The notes under the pieces are model-generated. The model was not told the origin of the DNA. It saw only the letters and a list, made by a program, of their open reading frames with translations, and did not search any database. A DNA stretch of 64,000 nucleotides from Gilvibacter sediminis. GTDB taxonomy: Bacteria > Bacteroidota > Bacteroidia > Flavobacteriales > Flavobacteriaceae. Shown here in pieces: positions 25,833 through 34,748 of this stretch. Location of the stretch: assembly GCF_028561565.1 (NCBI RefSeq), contig NZ_JAQQTE010000001.1, forward strand, positions 955,332 through 1,019,331, written 5' to 3'. The number at the start of each line of letters is the position of its first letter. Positions within the stretch are counted from its first letter, which is position 1. Both the position numbers and the translations under genes were made by a program.

Positions 25833-26360
25833 ATGAAGCGTTTATTAATCAGTGTTTTATTGGTTTTTCTTGGATCTTCGGCTTTGGCCCAGTCGCAAGA
25901 AGAAATTCAATGGATCTCCATAGAAGAAGTAGAGGCGGCTGTTGCCCAGGAGCCCCGTCCGGTCTTTATTGACATCTATACCAATTGGTGTGGATGGTGT
26001 AAACGCATGGATAAGAGTACGTTCAAAGATCCTGCTTTTGTGAGCTATATCAATGAGAACTACTACGCCGTAAAGTTCAATGGCGAGGAGCGAGATACTG
26101 TAAATTATCGCGGTTACGCCTTTAAATACGTGCCTCGTGGTAGACGCGGTTATAACGAGCTTGCTGCGGCCTTTATGCAAAACAAATTGAGCTATCCGAC
26201 CTATATTGTCCTCAATGAAATTTTAACTCCTTTGCAGTCTTTCAAAGGATACAGAACCGCAGACGAATTTCTCCCCATCATTACCTTTTTAGGAGAGGGC
26301 CTATACAAGAACACAAAATGGGAAGATTTCATGTCCCAATGGGAAGGTAAAGACCGCTAG
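25833..26360 (+). CDS. Thioredoxin-family periplasmic protein (CGWC)
   Basis: This 175-residue protein has a signal peptide (cleaved near ALAQS) and a thioredoxin fold with the active site NWCGWCKRMDKSTF. The length and the motif fit DUF255/thioredoxin_7-like disulphide reductases. It lies 37 bp after the TPR gene and 1 bp before the next lipoprotein gene, within the BlaI-M56 operon. Both flanking genes with a TonB-like domain carry Cys pairs it might act on. Confidence 0.85.
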   Translation: MKRLLISVLLVFLGSSALAQSQEEIQWISIEEVEAAVAQEPRPVFIDIYTNWCGWCKRMDKSTFKDPAFVSYINENYYAVKFNGEERDTVNYRGYAFKYVPRGRRGYNELAAAFMQNKLSYPTYIVLNEILTPLQSFKGYRTADEFLPIITFLGEGLYKNTKWEDFMSQWEGKDR

Positions 26361-26361
26361 C

Positions 26362-26841
26362 ATGAAGTATTTTCTCTACGTTGCTGGTGTTTTTTTGCTG
26401 ATGTCGTCCTGTGAGTATTTTGAGACCAAAAAGATCGATTCCGATACCTTATTTGAACAAGAAATGGCCACCATTAATTGGGAGGAGGTAGACCAATATC
26501 CGCTTTTTAAAGTATGTGATGAAACGGCCACCAAGACGGTGCAGTTGGAATGTTTTCACCAACAATTGAGTGCCAACATTTCTAAAGTGATCAAGGACAG
26601 CGTACCTGGGGTAATTCAGAGTCTTCGCGATACCGTCTTATTAGAGATGAGCATTGATACTTCAGGCGTATTCAACTTACAACAGATTCAAATGGATTCG
26701 ATGACCCGCGTGCATTTGCCTAAAGTAGAATCTTGGCTCAAAGCAGCTTTAGGGCAAATGGACCCCATCGCCCCAGCAACAAAAAAAGGAGTGCCGGTAG
26801 TCACTAAATATACGCTTCCGCTAATTCTAGCTACAGATTGA
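26362..26841 (+). CDS. Lipoprotein with TonB-C-like domain
   Basis: This 159-residue lipoprotein (signal ending FLLMSSC, Cys17) has a domain that resembles the C-terminal part of the M56 protein of the same operon. Both contain P-[LI]-[FY]-x-x-C, a second Cys in a CF-x-Q-L/K-L context (C52 and C64 here), and a closing PV...Y-LP-[IL] strand. Function is unknown. It is the last gene of the operon, and its 3' end overlaps the convergent gene by 11 nt. Confidence 0.7.
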   Translation: MKYFLYVAGVFLLMSSCEYFETKKIDSDTLFEQEMATINWEEVDQYPLFKVCDETATKTVQLECFHQQLSANISKVIKDSVPGVIQSLRDTVLLEMSIDTSGVFNLQQIQMDSMTRVHLPKVESWLKAALGQMDPIAPATKKGVPVVTKYTLPLILATD

Positions 26842-27709
26842 ATTTACAGCCCAAAGTAAAGTCTACGGGGAACTCACCATTATCATCGATGGTCAAACCT
26901 ACAATGTCGTTATAAGCGAGCATTAAATATCCTTTGCCCAATTTGATATCAGCACCAAGGCCTAGCAAAATAGGCGCCTGCAAATTGCCTCCTGTGATTT
27001 CTTGATCCACGGAGTTTTGAGCGGGATCTGTGTTGGTGATCACCGTTCTGGAATAGGTGTAGGTAGCCAGACGTGCATTGGCAAAGACATCTACCTTGGC
27101 AGATTTTACAAACTTAAATCTATAGTTCAAGGAAAGTTGAGATGCGGAATAATCAAAATCTTCTACCGCAAAGGACTGTCTAAATTGAAACACAATGGCG
27201 TGTCTTGGCAGGAGCTTGCTGTCCAAAATTTCAAACTCAATTCCTACCAAGGGTGCCGTGGCGTTTTGCGGATTGGCAGTATAACGGTTGTTGGTCACTC
27301 CGCCAAAGAATCCCAATCGCGTTTCAAAGGCAACCGTCTGTGAGTTCGTGTCGTAATTTGGATCCACACTTGCATTGTAATCATTGATGAAGTTGCGTAA
27401 GCCAGCAAGGGTCATCCGTAAACGATCAGTAGACAATCCGCTTCCTGTGGTTAAGTCATTTAGGGTGGATTTATATTGCTCCTGATATTTTCCGTCAACG
27501 CGGGTATTGATCAGTTCGTAGTACTGGCCGTCTTTTTTTACAAAATATCGGTATTGTTTGTTAAAGGTGTTCCACAGCAGATCAATGGTTCCACTTACCT
27601 CGGTTTTCAAGGATAAAGACTCTCCATTGATGGTGTAGGTTTGCTGGGCAAAACCTATGCTTGCCACAGTTATAAATAAAACGAACAAAAGGCTTTTTAA
27701 TCGTTGCAT
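26831..27709 (-). CDS. Secreted beta-rich protein (outer membrane barrel-like)
   Basis: This 292-residue protein has a signal peptide (cleaved near GFAQQ). The C-terminal half consists of alternating strands (RLGFFGG, LSLNYRFKFV, KGYLMLAYNDI) and ends in a hydrophobic CKFNL, the pattern of a small outer membrane beta-barrel. The N-terminal half has a helix-rich part of unclear nature. No specific family was recognised. Confidence 0.6.
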   Translation of the reverse strand: MQRLKSLLFVLFITVASIGFAQQTYTINGESLSLKTEVSGTIDLLWNTFNKQYRYFVKKDGQYYELINTRVDGKYQEQYKSTLNDLTTGSGLSTDRLRMTLAGLRNFINDYNASVDPNYDTNSQTVAFETRLGFFGGVTNNRYTANPQNATAPLVGIEFEILDSKLLPRHAIVFQFRQSFAVEDFDYSASQLSLNYRFKFVKSAKVDVFANARLATYTYSRTVITNTDPAQNSVDQEITGGNLQAPILLGLGADIKLGKGYLMLAYNDIVGLTIDDNGEFPVDFTLGCKFNL

Positions 27710-27741
27710 GCTCAGGGATTTAGGTGAACTAAATGTACATA

Positions 27742-28860
27742 TTATTTTTTATACTCGCGGCCTTTCCAAAGATAGCTGTGGTTCAAGCTGCGCACCAAAA
27801 TCACCACCAAAGTCCACGGATAAAGTAGATTGGCTACAAAGGTTTTCTTCGCTGTTTGATGCAGTGGAGCCAAGCTTCTGTAGCTGATCAAAATGAAATC
27901 CAGTGTGATTTTCAAAAACAGATAGAACAGCAAAATGGTCTTAAGGCTGGAATCGAATTTTAAACCAAAAAGCAAAACAATGGGCCAAAGGTTGGCCAAA
28001 GTCACGGCAATACCCATTCTGTTGGAACCTTGCAAAGCAACTTCTTTAGATTTTTTCACCCATCTGATACGCTGCCAGAAGTACTCTGGCCAGGTTTTAG
28101 CACCCTGTACTTCCACTACCGCAGCCGTGTCATTCAAATAGTGGATCTCGGCCTCATTGGCCACTGCTTTTTTGAGTAAGAACATATCATCTCCGCTGGC
28201 TATATGCAGATTACCTTCAAAACCATTTACGGACTCAAACCAAGCCTTGTTGTAGATCAAATGAGCACCGTTGGCAACACTGGGTCTCCCCAAACCTGCT
28301 GCACCACGGCCCAGTTGCGAAATACCTGCTGTCTCTACTTCTTGCACCCAATGCAACAATCCATCTTGCGGCTTGAGGGTTATAGGTCCCAGGATCAGAT
28401 CGGGATTGTTTTGGAGTGCATTTTGAAGCTGTGCCCACCAACCGGCTTGTATACTTATATCGGCGTCAAAAGTTGCGATCCAAGGATATTTAGCCAAGCC
28501 TATAGCTTGCGTAATGGCATCTTTTTTTGCTGCTTTATGTTTTCTGATCACTTTAGAAATACGGTAGTCGAATTCTGAGTTTTCCAATGCCGTATGGATT
28601 AGCGCCGAGGAACGATCCTCACTGGCGTCGTCCATAAATATGAATTCCACAGAAGCAGGGTCTGGCAGCAGTTTTAGACTTTCCAATAGCGGTGATAAGC
28701 GATGCTCTTCATTGCGAAAGGGGATCACTATGCTAATTTTTTTTGTGGCTTCTGATGGAATTGATGATGCGGAGGCTGCGGTTAACTTCTGAATCCCACG
28801 GATCGCCCAAACGATCAGTTCGGCATAGATCAAAAAGATAATAACACTTATGGTGATCAT
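27742..28860 (-). CDS. Family 2 glycosyltransferase, membrane-bound
   Basis: This 372-residue protein has an N-terminal membrane segment, a GT-A domain (ISIVIPFRNEEHRL, MDDASEDRS, TFDADIS) and a QRIRWVKKSKE motif (QxxRW), then C-terminal membrane helices. This is the layout of processive or lipid-linked GT2 enzymes. It overlaps the flippase-like gene by 4 nt, so both act together, probably in making or moving a lipid-linked sugar. Confidence 0.85.
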   Translation of the reverse strand: MITISVIIFLIYAELIVWAIRGIQKLTAASASSIPSEATKKISIVIPFRNEEHRLSPLLESLKLLPDPASVEFIFMDDASEDRSSALIHTALENSEFDYRISKVIRKHKAAKKDAITQAIGLAKYPWIATFDADISIQAGWWAQLQNALQNNPDLILGPITLKPQDGLLHWVQEVETAGISQLGRGAAGLGRPSVANGAHLIYNKAWFESVNGFEGNLHIASGDDMFLLKKAVANEAEIHYLNDTAAVVEVQGAKTWPEYFWQRIRWVKKSKEVALQGSNRMGIAVTLANLWPIVLLFGLKFDSSLKTILLFYLFLKITLDFILISYRSLAPLHQTAKKTFVANLLYPWTLVVILVRSLNHSYLWKGREYKK

Positions 28861-29804
28861 GCGTTTTTGCGTTTATAAGCGGCAATTACGCCACTACCAA
28901 TTAAGGCAGGAATGCCAAAGTTCAAGATCCAACCCATCAGCACAGCCATCACCACAGTAAGTTCATCCACGCCGACCAGTCCAAATAGGGCTACGGCGAT
29001 TCCACTTTTGACAACGATGTCCAAAACCAGCAACATGGGTGTAATACTGCTGAGTAGATAATACGCAAACAATAAGGGGATTAGTGCGCTCAAATTCGGT
29101 TGAGCACCAAATCCAATCAACATCCAAAGCATTAAACTTCCAAAACACAAATAGCGCAAGAGGCTGTGAATCACTGTCCAACTCAGGATGATACGAGGAA
29201 GTTCTAAGGTCTTCCTCCAAAGGGCAGACAGGCTGAGGCCTTGAAATAAAAGCTGCCGCTTACGGATCAAATAACCAAATACCATCAGCAAAACCAAAAC
29301 GATCAATATCAAAATCACATTGAGTTTAGAGACGGGCAGTTCAAAACGAAAACTGATCCATAAAATGGCTGGAATCCCTAAGAGTAGCGTGACCCCCATC
29401 TGTTGCATATTCCCTAGAAAAGTGAGCCAAAGAATGCGCTTTCTTTTGCTGGGTTCAAAGAAAAGGGCCTTAGCGCCATATTCTCCAATGCGTTGGGGTG
29501 TAAGCAGGGAAGCTGCCAAAGAAGCGTAAGTCTGTTTCCAAGCTAGAACATAAGAAATAGGCTTGGTGGTAAAGGTCAAAAGTTGCCATTTTCTGGCCTC
29601 CAGTGCCCAGTTCATAAAGCTCAACAGTATCCACAATCCTAAAGTCCATAATTGCAGCTTGCTGTTGAGGTGAGACCACAATTGTTGGAGCTTTCCGCTG
29701 TTGTCTGCAAAGAGTTTTTGGTAGAGGAACAACCCCATTGCCACCAAAATGATCAATTTTAGGGCGACTAAGAGATATTGATTAGCTTTGTCTGACAAGA
29801 CCAT
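28857..29804 (-). CDS. Lysylphosphatidylglycerol synthase-type membrane protein (flippase-like)
   Basis: This 315-residue protein has about eight membrane segments. The motifs LEARKWQLLT and LLTPQRIGEYGAKALFF match the UPF0104/LPG_synthase_TM family. No aminoacyl-transferase domain is present. It forms a two-gene operon with the GT2 gene that overlaps its 3' end and is divergent from ruvC. Confidence 0.8.
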   Translation of the reverse strand: MVLSDKANQYLLVALKLIILVAMGLFLYQKLFADNSGKLQQLWSHLNSKLQLWTLGLWILLSFMNWALEARKWQLLTFTTKPISYVLAWKQTYASLAASLLTPQRIGEYGAKALFFEPSKRKRILWLTFLGNMQQMGVTLLLGIPAILWISFRFELPVSKLNVILILIVLVLLMVFGYLIRKRQLLFQGLSLSALWRKTLELPRIILSWTVIHSLLRYLCFGSLMLWMLIGFGAQPNLSALIPLLFAYYLLSSITPMLLVLDIVVKSGIAVALFGLVGVDELTVVMAVLMGWILNFGIPALIGSGVIAAYKRKNA

Positions 29805-29850
29805 TGTTCGCTAATTTAATCAATCCGCGGGGGATGGGCTTTAAAATACT

Positions 29851-30405
29851 ATGAGCAAATCCGAACGAATCATCTTAGGCATTGACCCCGGAACCACCAT
29901 TATGGGTTTTGGACTCATTCGCGTGGTGGGTAAAAAGATGGAATTCATGCAGTTGAATGAACTGCAATTGCAAAAGTATTCCGATCATTACGTGAAGCTC
30001 AAGTATATCTTTGAACGCACGGTACAACTCATTGATACTTATCACCCAGACGAGATCGCCATTGAAGCACCATTCTTTGGTAAAAACGTCCAATCCATGC
30101 TCAAACTGGGAAGGGCTCAAGGCGTAGCCATGGCCGCAGGACTTTCAAGAGAAGTGCCCATCACCGAGTACTCACCCAAAAAGATCAAAATGGCCATTAC
30201 CGGCAACGGTAACGCCAGTAAAGAGCAAGTGGCTAAGATGCTTCAAAGCATTCTTGGGATCAAAGAACTCCCTAAGAATTTGGACAGTACAGATGGACTG
30301 GCTGCTGCGGTTTGTCATTTTTACAATGCAGGGAAGATCAGCACTGGGAAGTCGTACTCTGGTTGGGGAGCTTTTATCAAAGACAATCAAGACCGCATAG
30401 GCTAA
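29851..30405 (+). CDS. ruvC: Holliday junction endodeoxyribonuclease RuvC
   Basis: This 184-residue protein has the catalytic start LGIDPGTTIMGFGLI (Asp12), the IAIEAPFFGKN segment with the catalytic Glu, and a C-terminal DSTDGLAAAVCHFYN segment. Length and motifs fit RuvC, which resolves Holliday junctions with RuvAB. It is followed 12 bp later by a DUF3667 gene and then hemW. Confidence 0.95.
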   Translation: MSKSERIILGIDPGTTIMGFGLIRVVGKKMEFMQLNELQLQKYSDHYVKLKYIFERTVQLIDTYHPDEIAIEAPFFGKNVQSMLKLGRAQGVAMAAGLSREVPITEYSPKKIKMAITGNGNASKEQVAKMLQSILGIKELPKNLDSTDGLAAAVCHFYNAGKISTGKSYSGWGAFIKDNQDRIG

Positions 30406-30417
30406 TCGATTGCCCTT

Positions 30418-31152
30418 ATGGAAGATCAATCAACTTGTAAAAACTGTGGCACTCAAACGCAAGGGGCGTACTGCCATCATTGCGGCCAGCGCTCCGGGAT
30501 CCACAAGGTGAGTTTTAGCGAGACCTTCGGAGATCTGGCTTCGGGTTTATTTACTTTAGAAGCGCCTCTTTGGAGAACTACCAAGGCGCTTTTTCTATCA
30601 CCCAGCCAACTCTTTGCCGAGTATTTAAGTGGACAGCGTAAAAAATATTACAAGCCGGTAGCCTATTTTATACTGTGGTCTGCGCTCTTTATTTTGGTGC
30701 GTAGTCTGATCAAGTTTGACCCTTTTAAAAGTGTCCAGGCAGACACCACTTTAAATACGGATATCCAGTGGCTCTATGATGCAGGCAAGCTTATGTCTGC
30801 GAATATCAACAACTTCATGTTCATTTTTGTGTTGACCCTTGGAGGCTTTTTGAAGATCTTCTTTTACAAAAAACACACTTTTGCCGAATTCGTCGCTGTA
30901 AGTTTTTATCTACTCTGTGTGTATACCTTGATCAATACGCTGTTTCAGATCTACCTCAAATTGAGCGGCGCTCAACCCAACTTTTTTCCGGCCTTGTTGT
31001 TTGGCGCCTATTTGGTTTATGCAATACCAGCATGGCTCAAAGGGAATTGGGTGCTGAGTTTTTTCAAAACGGTGGTGGTCTTTTTCTTGGCATCTTTATT
31101 TTACCTCGCCTTGAGTTTTGGATTGTCCATTTTAATTGTTTTGTTCTTCTGA
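30418..31152 (+). CDS. DUF3667 membrane protein with N-terminal zinc ribbon
   Basis: This 244-residue protein begins with two CxxC pairs (CKNCGTQTQGAYCHHCGQ), followed by a LEAPLWRTTKALFLSP segment and about four membrane helices. This is the DUF3667 pattern of Bacteroidota. Function is unknown. Its stop lies 2 bp before the GTG start of hemW. Confidence 0.82.
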   Translation: MEDQSTCKNCGTQTQGAYCHHCGQRSGIHKVSFSETFGDLASGLFTLEAPLWRTTKALFLSPSQLFAEYLSGQRKKYYKPVAYFILWSALFILVRSLIKFDPFKSVQADTTLNTDIQWLYDAGKLMSANINNFMFIFVLTLGGFLKIFFYKKHTFAEFVAVSFYLLCVYTLINTLFQIYLKLSGAQPNFFPALLFGAYLVYAIPAWLKGNWVLSFFKTVVVFFLASLFYLALSFGLSILIVLFF

Positions 31153-31154
31153 TC

Positions 31155-32279
31155 GTGGCCGGATTATACCTTCACATACCGTTTTGCAAACAAGCTTGTC
31201 ATTATTGTGACTTCCATTTTTCAACTTCTTTAAAGCATCAAGGGGGAATGGTAGCTGCCATGCAGGCCGAATTGATCTTGCGCAAAGCAGAACTTTCTGA
31301 GCCTATTAAAACGATTTACCTCGGAGGGGGAACACCGAGTTTGCTCACTCCAAACCAATTGGAGGAGTTGTTTGGGACCATAAATATGCACTATCAGCTC
31401 AGTGATGCCATAGAGTTTACCCTTGAAGCCAACCCAGACGATATTGACGAGTCGCTGTTGTTAGCTTATAAAGCCGTAGGAGTAAACCGGCTCAGTTTAG
31501 GGATACAATCCTTTAGAGAACAAGACCTTAAATTCATGAATCGGGCCCATGATCAGCGGCAAGCTGAGCAGGCCCTGGACTTGGTAGCAAAACATTTTGA
31601 TGACTATTCCGTAGATCTGATCTACGGCGTACCTGAAATGCCGCTCACAGTTTGGGAAGAAAACTTGCAGAAGGCTTTTGAAGCAGGCGTCCCACACTTA
31701 TCCTGTTATGCCTTGACCGTTGAGCCCGATACGGCCTTAGATCGGTTTATACAAAAAGGGGTGGTTGCCCCGGTAGATGAAGCTTTGGCTAAAGCGCATT
31801 ATGAATTGCTCTTGGACAAGACTTCCGATGCAGGATATATCAATTACGAGTTCAGCAATTTTGGCAAACCCGGTTTTCAATCTCAAAATAACACGGCTTA
31901 TTGGGAAGGAGTTCCTTATTTGGGTATTGGCCCAGGGGCGCATTCACTTGTAGATCACGTTCGTACTTGGAACATTTCTAACAATCCGCTTTACATTAAA
32001 TCCTTGCAGGCCGGCAAACGTCCGCATGAATCCGAAAAGCTCAGCCTCAACGATCGTTATAATGAATACATCATGACCGGTTTACGTACGGCCAAAGGAG
32101 TTTCATTAGCTAAAATTTCTGAAGAATTTGGAGCCGTATACCGTCAATATGCCGAATCTTTATTGCCCGAACTACAAGCTAAGAATTGGATTTTCTTAGA
32201 CGGTGACGACTTGCATGTACCTAGATCGTCAAAATTTGTATCTGATGGAATAGCGGCAGAACTTTTTAAGCTTCTTTAA
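31155..32279 (+). CDS. hemW: Radical SAM haem chaperone HemW
   Basis: This 374-residue protein begins at a GTG (31155), giving MAGLYLHIPFCKQACHYCDF with the radical SAM cysteines C11, C15 and C18. The motif YLGGGTPS binds SAM and PGAHSL lies in the C-terminal part. Longer in-frame extensions overlap the upstream gene and add unrelated sequence. HemW inserts haem into respiratory proteins. It is co-transcribed with the DUF3667 gene by position. Confidence 0.93.
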   Translation: MAGLYLHIPFCKQACHYCDFHFSTSLKHQGGMVAAMQAELILRKAELSEPIKTIYLGGGTPSLLTPNQLEELFGTINMHYQLSDAIEFTLEANPDDIDESLLLAYKAVGVNRLSLGIQSFREQDLKFMNRAHDQRQAEQALDLVAKHFDDYSVDLIYGVPEMPLTVWEENLQKAFEAGVPHLSCYALTVEPDTALDRFIQKGVVAPVDEALAKAHYELLLDKTSDAGYINYEFSNFGKPGFQSQNNTAYWEGVPYLGIGPGAHSLVDHVRTWNISNNPLYIKSLQAGKRPHESEKLSLNDRYNEYIMTGLRTAKGVSLAKISEEFGAVYRQYAESLLPELQAKNWIFLDGDDLHVPRSSKFVSDGIAAELFKLL

Positions 32280-32302
32280 GTCAGATTGCTTACCTTGAGG
32301 CT

Positions 32303-33058
32303 ATGATCGCAATACTTCACATTGCTGACCAAGAGATCGAAATCGATCTGGATCAGCCCCTTGATATTTCGATTCCCATGCACTCAGGGCCCGAGAATCC
32401 CAATGCTTGGTATGTGGGGCATCCAGAATTTAAACCGGTCGTTTTGGAGGATTGGGTGGGTTCCGTTCAAGAGGGGGCAGCTGTGAATTTCACCAGCATG
32501 CAGATCATTCCACATGCGCAGGGTACGCATACAGAATCATTAGGACATATCACGGCCGAGCCCGCTAATGTCAACCGAGCGTTTCACCGTTACTTTTACA
32601 AGGCGAGACTCATCAGTCTAAAACCAGAAACACGGGGAGGTGATCAGGTCATTGACCTACATTTGTTGCAAGACCACCTTAAGGATCCAGATATTGAAGC
32701 CCTCGTGATAAGAACCTTACCGAATTCTTCTGAGAAGAAAACACGTCAATATTCACACACCAATTGGCCTTATTTGACTAAGGCTGCGGCGGCCTATCTC
32801 TGTCGTAAAGGCATTCAGCATTTATTGATCGATACCCCTTCTGTGGATCGAGAAGAGGATGGCGGTAAATTAGAAGCGCATCGAGCCTTTTGGGATATGG
32901 ATGGAATACCCAGAGAGCACGCTACTATTACAGAGTTCATCTTTGCTGATGATTTCTTGGAAGATGATCACTACGTTTTGGAGTTGCAATTGGCCAATAT
33001 TGAGTCCGATGCTGTTCCCAGTAGACCGGTCTTGTATCGCATAAAATCCATATCATGA
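32303..33058 (+). CDS. Cyclase family protein (kynurenine formamidase-like)
   Basis: This 251-residue protein has the PLDISIPMHSGPENP start and the metal-binding HAQGTHTESLGHI motif (HxxGTHxExxxH) of the cyclase/KynB family. It probably hydrolyses an amide or related bond with a metal ion. The substrate is unknown, since no tryptophan pathway genes are adjacent. Its stop overlaps the following gene by 4 nt. Confidence 0.85.
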   Translation: MIAILHIADQEIEIDLDQPLDISIPMHSGPENPNAWYVGHPEFKPVVLEDWVGSVQEGAAVNFTSMQIIPHAQGTHTESLGHITAEPANVNRAFHRYFYKARLISLKPETRGGDQVIDLHLLQDHLKDPDIEALVIRTLPNSSEKKTRQYSHTNWPYLTKAAAAYLCRKGIQHLLIDTPSVDREEDGGKLEAHRAFWDMDGIPREHATITEFIFADDFLEDDHYVLELQLANIESDAVPSRPVLYRIKSIS

Positions 33059-33417
33059 AACTGAGTTTAAAACTGGAAGAATTGGCTCAGTTTGGGCTGG
33101 CGATCTATTTGTTTTCCCTCTTGGATTTTGCTTGGTGGTGGTTCCCAGCACTTTTGCTAACTCCAGATGTGGGTATGCTCGGTTATATCGCAAACGCTAG
33201 AATTGGCGCATTGACCTACAACTTATTTCACCATAAAGGGGTTGCCATAGCGGTATACATGTTTGGAGTGATCTTTCAAAATCAAGAGCTTTTGCTTGCA
33301 GGTTGTATCCTGTTTGGTCATTCTGCTATGGACCGTTTGATGGGATATGGTTTGAAGTATCCAGACAGCTTTCAAAACACCCATCTCGGGCGAGTTGGGA
33401 AACAAAACAAAGCATAA
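33055..33417 (+). CDS. DUF4260 family membrane protein
   Basis: This 120-residue protein has three to four hydrophobic segments and the conserved HSAMDRLMGYGLKYPDSFQNTHLG tail motif (shown in part) of DUF4260. Function is unknown. It overlaps the cyclase gene by 4 nt, and the transglutaminase gene follows 7 bp later. Confidence 0.83.
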   Translation: MKLSLKLEELAQFGLAIYLFSLLDFAWWWFPALLLTPDVGMLGYIANARIGALTYNLFHHKGVAIAVYMFGVIFQNQELLLAGCILFGHSAMDRLMGYGLKYPDSFQNTHLGRVGKQNKA

Positions 33418-33424
33418 TACGGCT

Positions 33425-34387
33425 ATGTACGCATTGAAAAACAGACTGTGCTTTGCGGCGACCTTCCTTCTATTTTTAAGCGCTAATTTCTCAGCAGCCC
33501 AAGAGAATTTTGAGCGTGTAGATGCTGTGATCCAGTTGTATCCAAAGCGAGCAGCTTCTGTGGAGCAAATAGCTGGATTCATCAACAGAGATTTTAGTTC
33601 CGAAGCCGATAAGCTCCGTGCTATCTACGGCTGGCTCATTAACAATATTGCTTATGATCCCAATGAATACAAAGCATTGGATTATAGTTTTACTACGGTT
33701 TCTGAAAGGAATAAAAAGCAAGAAAAGTTTCGGCAACAGTTGATCAATCGAGTTATTGAGAAGGGCGTTGCTGTCTGTGAGGGTTATGCTTTTGTCTTTG
33801 AGCGCTTGTGTGAACTCACAGGAGTTACCTCTTATCTGGTACGAGGAGATTCAAAGGCCTCTTTGGCCGATATTGGCCGTAAGTTCGATGTAAATCATAT
33901 GTGGAACATCGCCTTAATTGATGGTAATACCTATTTATTTGATGCCACTTGGGGCGCGGGGCGCTATACCGATCGTTTTGAAAAAGACACCACCTATAGT
34001 TTCTTCATGGCAGATCCGCAGCAGTTTGTATATACGCACCTTCCGCTTTTAGAGGAAGATCAATTGCTCACACAGCCTTTGAGCAGAGCTATCTTTGAAT
34101 CCATGCCTATTATTGTAGATGACTCCCTAAAAGAGTACAAATCGCTGCTGCCAGCAACAGGCATTCTCAATAGCGGAGCTAGTTCTGGTAAATGGCAATT
34201 CCGTTTGCCAATTCCGCAGCAGTCTGCCATAGGTATAAGTGTAGATGGTTCTGCCGTTAAATCTCAAAACACCCATTGGAATGCAGAAGCCCAACTGCAC
34301 GAATTTGAATTGGATATCCCGCTGGGCGCACAATTGCTCATAATCTATTTTGACGAACGTCCTGGGATGGTATATAAGATAGATTGA
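33425..34387 (+). CDS. Secreted transglutaminase-like protein
   Basis: The start at 33425 (MYALKNRLCFAATFLLFL) gives 320 residues with a signal peptide ending near FSAAQ. The papain-like triad is visible as C in GVAVCEGYAFVFERL, H in NHMWNIALI and D in LFDATWG. It is probably a periplasmic transglutaminase or peptidase acting on wall or protein substrates. An earlier in-frame start would lie inside the DUF4260 gene and spoil the signal peptide. Confidence 0.83.
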   Translation: MYALKNRLCFAATFLLFLSANFSAAQENFERVDAVIQLYPKRAASVEQIAGFINRDFSSEADKLRAIYGWLINNIAYDPNEYKALDYSFTTVSERNKKQEKFRQQLINRVIEKGVAVCEGYAFVFERLCELTGVTSYLVRGDSKASLADIGRKFDVNHMWNIALIDGNTYLFDATWGAGRYTDRFEKDTTYSFFMADPQQFVYTHLPLLEEDQLLTQPLSRAIFESMPIIVDDSLKEYKSLLPATGILNSGASSGKWQFRLPIPQQSAIGISVDGSAVKSQNTHWNAEAQLHEFELDIPLGAQLLIIYFDERPGMVYKID

Positions 34388-34388
34388 G

Positions 34389-34748
34389 ATGCATATTGAA
34401 GCCTTTAGAGCATACTGCTTGACCAAAAAAGGAGTTACAGAATCTTTTCCTTTTGATGAAAAGACCTTGGTCTTTAAAGTGATGGGAAAGATGTTTGCGC
34501 TCTCGGGGCTGGAACGATTACCCGCTCAGGCAAATCTTAAATGTGATCCCGACAGAAGTGTAGATCTGCGCGCGCAATACGACGGACTTATTCTTCCCGG
34601 CTACCACATGAGCAAGCTTCATTGGAATACGGTCCTGATCGATTCGGGTTTGCCACCTGATCTGATCCGCGAACTTATTGATCACTCCTATGATCTGGTG
34701 GTAGCAAAATTTAGTAAGAAACTCCGTCTAGAGTGGGAATCACTTTGA
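34389..34748 (+). CDS. MmcQ/YjbR family DNA-binding protein
   Basis: This 119-residue protein has the family core (TKKGVTESFPFDEKTLVFKV, then GYHMSKLHWNTV and a C-terminal SYDLVVAKFSKK). It starts 1 bp after the transglutaminase gene and its last 38 nt overlap the convergent AraC gene. The YjbR fold is related to DNA-binding proteins; a specific role is unknown. Confidence 0.88.
   Translation: MHIEAFRAYCLTKKGVTESFPFDEKTLVFKVMGKMFALSGLERLPAQANLKCDPDRSVDLRAQYDGLILPGYHMSKLHWNTVLIDSGLPPDLIRELIDHSYDLVVAKFSKKLRLEWESL

Noticed and set aside
31032..31154. Longer hemW with about 40 additional N-terminal residues
   Set aside because: The additional part overlaps the DUF3667 gene in another frame, and HemW normally begins right before the CxxxCxxC motif.
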